Virus record (IMG/VR): IMGVR_UViG_3300047550_005405
Coordinates: 1 to 44,172 of that record
DNA from: a virus
Direction: 5' to 3' (one strand)
Length of the DNA stretch: 44,172 nucleotides
Made by a program: the position numbers and the translations under genes. Under the pieces are notes generated by a model. That model ran no database searches, was not told where the DNA came from, and was given only the letters and a program-made list of their open reading frames with translations. Below, piece by piece: positions 15,863 to 22,242 of this stretch; position 1 is the stretch's first letter, and every line of letters begins with the position of its first letter.

Positions 15863-18800
15863 CTATCGCACTTCATTGTTTTTACGATCTGCTCGGCGTA
15901 CTGCTGTCTTCTCCTGCCTCCTCCACTTGCCACCTCGTACTTACTCATCCAGAGGTCAGCGGCGGCTGATGCCGAACCCGAGGAATTCATACTTTCCACC
16001 AACCCACCACCGCGGGTCTTGATCTCCTGCACCATAAACTCGAGTTGGCACTGCAGGGTGCTGTTCTGCCCACACTTGCTTAGAACCTGGGACTTTCTCG
16101 ATCCTCCCCACTGCACTATACCATAGCACTTCTCCTTCTGCCCGGAGACACTGCGGCAGGTAAGTCCCTGCCGCGAGGTGTTATGAACATTCGGATCGAA
16201 TCCACTCTCCTCCTGCAGATTACCCAACGCGCCGGCAAAAGCATTCGGAGTCTTTAACCCAGCGGCGTAGAGCGCGCTTATTATAGTGTCCTTGGTTGCG
16301 TCTCCGGTCTTGCAGTTTGCCGCCGGGAAAGAACTTGTACTCCCGCCGTTACCTCCGGTCTCCTGTCCTCCTCCGCTTCCGCTTCCGTACTTCCTGTAGA
16401 ATTCTTGGGATTCTCTGCATAGTTCTTTGCACGAGCTCGTGTACTCGCCGGTATCGGACTTCTTGACCGGGAAGCAGAGATCCCCAACGGAGCGTATGTA
16501 CCCGTAGTAGTCGCGTGTGACATTGAACTCTCCGGTACTTTGCTGACCCTGCAGGTACTCGGAGAATGTTGGGGCGGAGATAACACTGTTCCCCCACGCA
16601 TTATTAGCTTCTATATCCACCCTTAAATCTCCCTGCCTCCACATAAACTGCACCTCTCCCACAAACCAGTTCCTGAATCTTGAGGGAATCCAAACTCCAG
16701 GATCGGTGGATGGGTCCTGGCCACGTGGCCCTCCGTTCTCCACCCAGTTGTCGTATTCAGTGATGAAGGACAGAATGGTCCTACCAGGAGTGATACGTAG
16801 GGCCCGAGGCACTCCCTTGAATGATGTCTCTATCGTCAGTGCTTTATTTGCTGGAGCACCGGCAATGGACGGACTGGTGTTACCTCCGGAGTCGGAACTT
16901 GTTAACCCCGGGAGGTTAGGAGGGATGGATTCTGGGGCGAGATGGGCCATTATCACGTCTCCCTCGGGGGTTCCTATCGTGACGTAATTTCCGAACCCAC
17001 CACCGCACTGATCCGATAGGCTATTCTCCCTAACACACTTTGTCTCGTTTACTTGTTTTACGCTTGCTCCGTTCGTTATGTAGATATTTGACCTGTTACC
17101 GGGAAAGAAATCTATGCCCTGGTGGTTTCTACCCGCGCCATACCCTTGGTTCCGCTCAGCGTCCCCGAGAGGTTTATTTCCGGCGATCACGTACTTCCTC
17201 GCGATCTCCGTGAGTTTTGCCTCGGATCCTTGACCGGATCCTCCCGCAAACTGGAAGTGGACGTGGGGTGCGCTAGATCTTCCGGTCGATCCCACCTTCC
17301 CCACAAACACGGAGCCCTGCTGGCCGGACTGACCGGTTGTGGGTGCTGAGGTGGTGGGGGTTTTGCCCATCTCGGAGGCGATGGATCTCATGAGAGGGTC
17401 CATCAGTTGTTTGTACAGCGCCTCCTTCTGAGCAGTGGTCCCAGAACGCACTATGTTTCTGACTGGTGGGTCCATCCTCCCCACCTCCAGTATCGTACCT
17501 CCTCTTTTTGGCACTCCAAGGCCGTCCCGGTGGTTGACACTGAACGCTCCGTAGGAAGAGGAGAGGGCTTCATCAAGAGGCCATATCCTCTTCCCTCCGG
17601 TGGGTGGGATCACACCACTTTTCCCATCAGTCTGGTCATTGTGGATCTCTATTACCTGCTTACCTGCGGCGATAGCCTGTGTTGTCTTGCTAAACTGCGA
17701 TCGAGGATCGGTGTCGGTCAGGTTCGATGACGGGGGGAGGTAAGTCTCGATAAGATCGGAGATACCGTACGCCTGGGCATTCCTTCCCGCCCACTTCACC
17801 AATTCTATGTTCAGTTTGTACTCGTCGGCTGCTCCGGAGGATGTTAGGTCAGCGTGACCGGCCATCAGCAGAATCTTAGATGGTTTGGCCGTGGTTGTCG
17901 CCTTCCAGTCCTTCAGCGATTGCTTAGGAGCGGGCTGAACGATCGCATTGGACGGACCGGTGGGAGCGTTCTTATTCTGAAAATCGGAGGTTGTCTCGGC
18001 GGGTGCGGCCCAGTTCCAGATCAACTGGGGGTCAATGGTTACCGTCTCGTTGCTATGACCATTTATGTAGAATCGTACTAGCTCCTTCTTGGCAGAGGTG
18101 GATGATCCGATCTCCTGCGAGATCTTTACCTCCTCGCGATTTTTGACCTTGACGCTGGAGAGGTTGGTCGACTCCTGGTAGATGTAGCGACCGAAGCATT
18201 TCTGCGAGTCGTCCTCCTTGCAGACCTGGAACCAGAACTCGGTTTTTATAACAACTTTCCCCTCACTCTCCGAAGCGCTCTCCACGATGCCCGGAAGATA
18301 GGAGATGGACGTGAGGCCATTGGGGGCGAGTCCGTACATGCCCGCCTTGGTGTACCGCTTGTTCTCCACCAGGGGACCCTGGCCGCTCCAACCGTACCCG
18401 TCCGCCTGGGGACCTTGGCATCGCTTCTCGCAGGGTTTGAACAGGTCCGGGAACGTGACTTTCTTGACATCCTGCAGCGCTTTGATCCTCTTCTGCTTTA
18501 TAACCTCCTTTAGTGAGTACTTGCTCGCGGCAAAACTCGCGGAGAGATACGGATCACCATTGTTGATAGTAGCGCCGCTCTGCATATTCTGACCGGCGAA
18601 AGTGACTGGCGGCTCGCCATCTATCTGAAAAGTCTCGTAGAGGCCCTTGCCGAGATAGAAGACCATGCAACTCTGAGTTATCTCGCCTCGGGTGCATATA
18701 CTTACTCTGTTTCCGTACTCCTTCACCGGCAGAGAGAGCATGGAACCACCAGTAGCCGCGACAAGTTTCTTCATCGCCTCGTCCGGAGTGACTCCTTTGT

Positions 18801-19395
18801 AGATGATGGAGCGGGGAAGAATGTATGTTGACGCTGTGTCTTGGTTAGGAGGTACGCAGAAATCCGCCCTGTACCCGTTCTCCTCGGAGATCTTCTTCAA
18901 GGCCTCCTCGACGGATATTCCCTCGTCGAACTTAACGTTTATCAGGTTCTGATTGAACACCACCGCCTTTGGATCAGTGCCGCTCAGCGTTACTGACGGG
19001 AAGTTAGACCCGTGGTTTACACTGATGCGATTGACCCGGAAGTAGTAATCGGAGCCGAACGCGGTTCCGTTAACCTCGTACCAGAACGAGATGATTATGT
19101 GGGCAAAAGTATCCTGAAGTGGTCGGGAGGAACCGTCGGAGTTGATAAGAGCGCTGTCGTCTATGGATGCGTAGCGAAAGCACTTATCCTTTACGGGGTC
19201 CTGGTTTTCCCCGCACGGCGGAAGAATTATGTTGTTGGTCTGCGCGGTGTTAGACGCGGACCACATCGAGGCAGCGTCAAAAAGTGCTGGCCAGGCGGCC
19301 CCGGTTAGGTACGGATCGGAGATAACTACCTGGCAGGTAGATTGGTTTATCCCCGACGCGTACGATTCAGCTGCACTGCTGCCTTGAGAAGCCAT
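15859..19395 (-). CDS. Tail-associated protein with three wall-hydrolase domains (amidase, permuted M23, tail lysozyme)
   Basis: 1178 residues from the ATG at 19395. The frame is open to a GTG at 19527, but that stretch holds a hairpin and looks like leader. In order: a Cys-containing N-terminal region with a secretin/late-control-like unit (EGISVEEALKKISEENGY, about 160-220); an amidase_3-like domain, about 505-680, with MAGH (H514), E525, EIHND (H585) and ILEVG (E637); an M23-type segment, about 695-830, with TGRSSAPHVHF (H711, H713) followed by NHQGIDF (H758, D762), GFGNYVTIG and AHL (H818); a beta-rich linker; and a C-terminal phage tail lysozyme domain, about 1030-1178, with GALGNLQEESGFDP (Glu 1062/1063) and YGIVQWGGSR. 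It would pierce the peptidoglycan during injection. Signature residues for each domain are present; the M23 halves are in reversed order. It is coupled to the gene at 15862. Confidence 0.85.
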   Translation of the reverse strand: MASQGSSAAESYASGINQSTCQVVISDPYLTGAAWPALFDAASMWSASNTAQTNNIILPPCGENQDPVKDKCFRYASIDDSALINSDGSSRPLQDTFAHIIISFWYEVNGTAFGSDYYFRVNRISVNHGSNFPSVTLSGTDPKAVVFNQNLINVKFDEGISVEEALKKISEENGYRADFCVPPNQDTASTYILPRSIIYKGVTPDEAMKKLVAATGGSMLSLPVKEYGNRVSICTRGEITQSCMVFYLGKGLYETFQIDGEPPVTFAGQNMQSGATINNGDPYLSASFAASKYSLKEVIKQKRIKALQDVKKVTFPDLFKPCEKRCQGPQADGYGWSGQGPLVENKRYTKAGMYGLAPNGLTSISYLPGIVESASESEGKVVIKTEFWFQVCKEDDSQKCFGRYIYQESTNLSSVKVKNREEVKISQEIGSSTSAKKELVRFYINGHSNETVTIDPQLIWNWAAPAETTSDFQNKNAPTGPSNAIVQPAPKQSLKDWKATTTAKPSKILLMAGHADLTSSGAADEYKLNIELVKWAGRNAQAYGISDLIETYLPPSSNLTDTDPRSQFSKTTQAIAAGKQVIEIHNDQTDGKSGVIPPTGGKRIWPLDEALSSSYGAFSVNHRDGLGVPKRGGTILEVGRMDPPVRNIVRSGTTAQKEALYKQLMDPLMRSIASEMGKTPTTSAPTTGQSGQQGSVFVGKVGSTGRSSAPHVHFQFAGGSGQGSEAKLTEIARKYVIAGNKPLGDAERNQGYGAGRNHQGIDFFPGNRSNIYITNGASVKQVNETKCVRENSLSDQCGGGFGNYVTIGTPEGDVIMAHLAPESIPPNLPGLTSSDSGGNTSPSIAGAPANKALTIETSFKGVPRALRITPGRTILSFITEYDNWVENGGPRGQDPSTDPGVWIPSRFRNWFVGEVQFMWRQGDLRVDIEANNAWGNSVISAPTFSEYLQGQQSTGEFNVTRDYYGYIRSVGDLCFPVKKSDTGEYTSSCKELCRESQEFYRKYGSGSGGGQETGGNGGSTSSFPAANCKTGDATKDTIISALYAAGLKTPNAFAGALGNLQEESGFDPNVHNTSRQGLTCRSVSGQKEKCYGIVQWGGSRKSQVLSKCGQNSTLQCQLEFMVQEIKTRGGGLVESMNSSGSASAAADLWMSKYEVASGGGRRRQQYAEQIVKTMKCDR

Positions 19396-19458
19396 CGTGG
19401 GAAAAGTATTATTCCACTTTAGCTTTACGCTTGCCTCCTGGATGTGTTTTTCCTCAAA

Positions 19459-19490
19459 GACAATAAGCCTCTCAGATTTGAAAGGCTTAT
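19459..19490 (-). terminator. Hairpin in the leader of the hydrolase gene; possible weak terminator
   Basis: ATAAGCCT at 19463-19470 pairs with AGGCTTAT at 19483-19490, and after a C-A mismatch three more pairs close on a GATT loop. Read on the minus strand it is followed by TTGTCTTTG, a poor U-tract. It lies between the stop at 19540 and the ATG at 19395, so it may terminate or attenuate transcription between the beta-rich structural gene and the hydrolase gene. The remaining 144-base gap shows an AGGAGG at about 19434-19439 but no start in useful reach. Confidence 0.4.
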
Positions 19491-19539
19491 AAGCTACTCT
19501 GGTTCGGCAACGATACAGACTAGACACATCGGGTTCTTA

Positions 19540-20271
19540 TCAGGACACGGCAGTAACTTGCGCCAGAGCCGCAGTCTTCTGGGTAGCGCCAGTGGACACG
19601 TTGGTATTGACATTGAGGGCCACGATCTGACCGACTTTGAATCCTGCTCCGGCGGTAGTGATGGCGCCGATCGCGGTAACCTTGCCCGCTGTGAGAGTCG
19701 CTGTGGCCACACCGAAGGCGTAACCCGCTGGATTGGTGGTCTCCGTCGACTCGATCTTGATGGAGACCGTACCGGAGGTAAGGGTACCGTCGGTGGTGTA
19801 TCCACTTCCAGCTTTCTGCAGAGTGAGGGTGACAAGGCCACCGGTCGGGGCCTGGGGAGCCGGGACGACCTCGGCGATGACGGAGGAGATGGCCTCCGCG
19901 ATGTTGAACGTGGCTACCATGAAGTGGAAGTCCCCGTCTCCGGTTAGTCCGACGTACTTCGTGGCGTTAACGAGGAGTGCGTTGAGCGCGGTCTTGTCAT
20001 CCGCGGGCACATCAGCGTTATCCGCCAGGGCTCCGATGACCATCTCAAGGGTAGCGTAGGCGAACTTTTTGGCCTCGAAGCTCATGGATGGACCACAGGC
20101 CACGAACTTATCCTTAGCGCTGGTGCGAGCAGTTGGAGTGTTACTTCCGGAGCTGTACGAGGAGACCAACGGGGAGGCGATGGCCTCGGTCAGAAACTCT
20201 TGAAAGGAGATCTTGTATTCAAACTCCATACCGATCTTGCGATAAAGACCGGTGTTAAGTACGGTTGCCAT
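19540..20271 (-). CDS. Beta-rich virion structural protein
   Basis: 243 residues, ATG at 20271. The first 140 residues hold helices and a stretch TSAKDKFVACGPSMSFEAKK with no motif that I know. The C-terminal 100 residues are Gly/Thr/Ala/Val-rich, with two half-repeats, KAGSGYTTDGTLTSG and TAGAGFKVGQIVALNV, separated by ATATLTAGKVTAIGAI. This 'GSGYT ... ATATVT-x-G-x-V-T' motif is common in cyanophage virion proteins, where it forms beta-domains exposed on the particle. It might be a tail or decoration protein; a tail-tube role cannot be shown. The gene follows the deoxynucleotide kinase gene and is preceded by a GTTTAAAG box that overlaps the kinase stop codon. Confidence 0.65.
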   Translation of the reverse strand: MATVLNTGLYRKIGMEFEYKISFQEFLTEAIASPLVSSYSSGSNTPTARTSAKDKFVACGPSMSFEAKKFAYATLEMVIGALADNADVPADDKTALNALLVNATKYVGLTGDGDFHFMVATFNIAEAISSVIAEVVPAPQAPTGGLVTLTLQKAGSGYTTDGTLTSGTVSIKIESTETTNPAGYAFGVATATLTAGKVTAIGAITTAGAGFKVGQIVALNVNTNVSTGATQKTAALAQVTAVS

Positions 20272-20286
20272 AGGTGGTAATGATTC

Positions 20287-20313
20287 CTATATCTAATCAG
20301 TTAGTCTTTAAAC
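20287..20313 (-). promoter_or_regulatory. Candidate phage promoter: GTTTAAAG, with ATATAG downstream
   Basis: Minus-strand GTTTAAAG at 20313-20306 lies 41 bases before the ATG at 20271. ATATAG follows at 20292-20287, after 14 bases, which is further than at other copies. The box includes the TAA stop of the kinase gene (last codons GTT TAA). Confidence 0.4.
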
Positions 20314-20868
20314 CATGTGAGCGAGGGAGGAGTCCTTTGATGGGGAGATGACTTGGATATCGGTCAGAAGCGAACGATGGGAGAGGTAGTCGCACATATA
20401 CTTGTAGTACTCTCGGTGCTCCTTCTCACGAGCTTTTAACTGCGTACTCACGAAATACTCGGAGCAGCCCGGGTGAAGATCCTTGATCTCTTCGATGTGA
20501 AATGGCCTGGACCACTCCCACGATCTGCGTACGAGGAAGACCTTTATCTTGGAGCTGTAGGCTGCGAAAAACGACTCCGCGGAGTTAGCCCACTCCTCCG
20601 AGATGCTGATGTTCCTTCTGAACCGCTCGTAGAAGCACACCTCGGAGAAACCACGATCACAGATAACCACCTCGGCTTTTTCCTCCAGAGCGGACTGGAA
20701 CGGATCGATGTACTGCTGGATCGGGGAGTGGTGGTGGGGTTGGGGTCCGAAGAAGTGGAGGGAGCGTACACAGATGTCCTTGGACACTAGGTCTTTTTTT
20801 GTATTTTCCACGAGGGTGGACTTGCCGACACGATCGGCTCCGAGCACAACGATAGTCTTCGGACGCAT
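20308..20868 (-). CDS. Deoxynucleoside monophosphate kinase-like P-loop kinase
   Basis: 186 residues. P-loop at 7-18, VVLGADRVGKST, directly after a hydrophobic first strand; the second strand ends VVICDRGFSEVCFYERF with D71-R72-G73, the DRx element of thymidylate and related nucleotide kinases; an Arg-rich lid VFLVRRSWEWSRPFHIEE lies near 110-125. It would phosphorylate dNMPs in the cytoplasm to supply DNA synthesis. The substrate is not decidable by eye: the T4 dNMP kinase family and the thymidylate kinase family are both possible. A His-rich stretch QPHHHSP near 43-49 is unusual. The gene is divergent from the one at 20969 and has an extended -10 upstream. The last codons, GTT TAA, overlap a GTTTAAAG box. 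Confidence 0.8.
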   Translation of the reverse strand: MRPKTIVVLGADRVGKSTLVENTKKDLVSKDICVRSLHFFGPQPHHHSPIQQYIDPFQSALEEKAEVVICDRGFSEVCFYERFRRNISISEEWANSAESFFAAYSSKIKVFLVRRSWEWSRPFHIEEIKDLHPGCSEYFVSTQLKAREKEHREYYKYMCDYLSHRSLLTDIQVISPSKDSSLAHMV

Positions 20869-20896
20869 ACTGGAAAAACACCGACTTTACAGCCTT

Positions 20897-20905
20897 ATCA
20901 TACCA
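20897..20905 (-). promoter_or_regulatory. Extended -10 promoter (TGGTATGAT)
   Basis: Minus-strand TGG plus TATGAT at 20902-20897 lies about 29 bases before the kinase ATG at 20868, with no -35 match. It differs by one base from the TGGTATAAT before the thioredoxin gene, so the two may share timing (host polymerase, early). Confidence 0.5.
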
Positions 20906-20931
20906 CGATCCTTGGCCGCGGGGGTAATAAA

Positions 20932-20949
20932 GTTTAAAGAAGTATATAG
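20932..20949 (+). promoter_or_regulatory. Candidate phage promoter: GTTTAAAG-AAG-TATATAG
   Basis: GTTTAAAG at 20932-20939 is followed after three bases by TATATAG at 20943-20949, 20 bases before the ATG at 20969. This is the cleanest copy in the window and sits in a divergent intergenic region where a plus-strand promoter is required. Confidence 0.55.
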
Positions 20950-20968
20950 TCAGTAACCGAGACGTAGC

Positions 20969-21310
20969 ATGCCAGCGACTCCACAGCCTCCGTTCCACAG
21001 GTGGGGCGTTAGATTTACATCAGATACAACTCACAACCTATCCTACATCCAGACTCAGCATAACGAAAACTCATCCAACACCTACCGGGGAGAACTCTTT
21101 CTCAACGAGGCACTAGATGAGATCTACTACGTCGATTCCACCGGAGTCGCTAGAAGATTCGGGGACAGAGCCTCCGTTCCCTTCTCTCGGATAAGTTTCA
21201 CGGGGCTCAGGGAGTTTGTGGATGATGCCGCGGCCGCGGCTGCGACTCCCCCGGTGGTGGTCGGGGGGATGTACAGGACGGGCAGCGTGCTAAAAGTGAG
21301 AATAGTTTAA
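20969..21310 (+). CDS. Small structural-like protein, function unknown
   Basis: 113 residues from the ATG at 20969. A central segment RGELFLNEALDEIYYVDSTG followed by VARRFGD has the form 'G-E-L-x-L-N ... I-Y-Y-V-D-S-x-G-x-x-x-R-F-G', a beta-hairpin signature often found in phage fibre and fibre-attachment proteins. The N-terminus is proline-rich; there is an Ala run AAAAAA near residues 87-92 and a hydrophobic end. No catalytic motif or signal. It is the first gene of a plus-strand block and is separated from phoH by a strong terminator, so it may be transcribed alone. The last codons, GTT TAA, are part of a further GTTTAAAG copy. Confidence 0.6.
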   Translation: MPATPQPPFHRWGVRFTSDTTHNLSYIQTQHNENSSNTYRGELFLNEALDEIYYVDSTGVARRFGDRASVPFSRISFTGLREFVDDAAAAAATPPVVVGGMYRTGSVLKVRIV

Positions 21311-21410
21311 AGTATGTCAGGATGCGAAAACATTAGCGCATGTCCAGACCACTAGCAAGCACTACATGACCCGGAGACCCTGGAAGTAACGCACTTCTGG
21401 GGTCTTTTTT
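21305..21410 (+). ncRNA. Candidate structured leader or small RNA before phoH
   Basis: After GTTTAAAG at 21305-21312 comes about 60 bases without a convincing gene (a 13-codon frame from 21314 is the longest start here), including a stem ATGCG (21322-21326) with CGCAT (21337-21341), and then a strong intrinsic terminator. A transcript starting here would be an RNA of roughly 80-95 bases. Alternatively it is just the 3' end of the 20969 gene plus its terminator. Direct evidence is the structure only. Confidence 0.3.
21375..21410 (+). terminator. Strong intrinsic terminator
   Basis: AGACCCTGGAAGT (21375-21387) pairs over 13 positions, two of them G-U, with ACTTCTGGGGTCT (21393-21405), leaving a 5-base loop, and is followed by six T's at 21405-21410. 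It lies 25 bases before the phoH ATG, so phoH must be read through or have a promoter within those 25 bases. Confidence 0.88.
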
Positions 21411-21434
21411 CGTATCCCACACAGAAAAAACCTC

Positions 21435-22196
21435 ATGGCTAGAAAATCTACACGGAAGCAGCGCCGGCTCGAGGAGAACCAGGTGTTCGCGATGGAGAGT
21501 AACAGCAACAGTGGCGGTAATGAGTCGGGATCCAAGTTCCAAGACAACAGGATACTGATGCCACGTAACCCGAACCAGGTCGATGCTATGAGGTACCTAA
21601 GGACCAAGGTCCTAACTCTGCTTTCCGGACCACCAGGCACAGCGAAGACCCTCTTAGCGACCTACGTAGCATGCGAGAAACTGCAGAAGAGGGAGGTGGA
21701 TAAGATCTACTACGTGAAACCCGTTGTGAGTGTCCCCGGAGAGCAGGGACTCGGCTTCCTTCCGGGAAATCTCGACGAGAAGATCGCGCCCCATATCAGT
21801 CCCGTCCGTGACGCCCTTGAGGTTTTCATGTCGAAGGGCAAAGCGGAGTACCTCCTCTCGAAGAAGTACATAGAGTTTCTGCCCATAGAGCACCTGCGCG
21901 GGCGATCGTTGAATAGGTGCGTGGTTATCGCCGACGAGATGCAGAACGCAACAACCCACAGTCTCATGACTATTCTCACTCGTCTTGGAGACTCGTCGAG
22001 TGTCGCCGTTCTCGGGGACGTCGTGCAGAGAGACCTGGCTAATCGCTTTGGCGGTGACGGACTGTCGGATGCCATCAAGAGGCTGAAAGACATGCCTGAT
22101 GTTGGTTCGGTGGAGTTCGGATTTGATGACATAGAACGGTCCTCATTCGTCCAGTCCGTCATCCGGGCCTACTCGGACCTGTACTTGTCTAGATAA
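21435..22196 (+). CDS. phoH: PhoH-like P-loop ATPase
   Basis: 253 residues. Walker A LSGPPGTAKT at 63-72, Walker B RCVVIADEMQNAT at 161-173, then LTRLGDSSSVAVLGDVVQRD near 181-200: all in the order and spacing of the PhoH family. The first 40 residues are polar and low-complexity. PhoH-like proteins are very common in cyanophages and other marine phages; the enzyme probably acts on RNA (helicase/RNase-linked families), and its role in infection is not settled. The gene follows a strong terminator by 25 bases and has no obvious ribosome site (AAAAAACCTC before the ATG), so its expression is likely conditional. The gene after it has its own GTTTAAAG box. Confidence 0.92.
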   Translation: MARKSTRKQRRLEENQVFAMESNSNSGGNESGSKFQDNRILMPRNPNQVDAMRYLRTKVLTLLSGPPGTAKTLLATYVACEKLQKREVDKIYYVKPVVSVPGEQGLGFLPGNLDEKIAPHISPVRDALEVFMSKGKAEYLLSKKYIEFLPIEHLRGRSLNRCVVIADEMQNATTHSLMTILTRLGDSSSVAVLGDVVQRDLANRFGGDGLSDAIKRLKDMPDVGSVEFGFDDIERSSFVQSVIRAYSDLYLSR

Positions 22197-22204
22197 CTTT
22201 GCGG

Positions 22205-22224
22205 GTTTAAAGTAAGTTATATTG
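22205..22224 (+). promoter_or_regulatory. Candidate phage promoter: GTTTAAAG-TAAGT-TATATTG
   Basis: GTTTAAAG at 22205-22212 with TATATTG five bases later (22218-22224), 37 bases before the ATG at 22243. Located in the 46-base gap after phoH. Confidence 0.5.
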
Positions 22225-22242
22225 ACATAGTGCCCTGGAAAG

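Noticed and set aside
19444-19947. Plus-strand open frame of 167 codons
   Set aside because: It is antisense to the C-terminal repeats of the beta-rich structural gene and to the hairpin leader; no ribosome site or family pattern.
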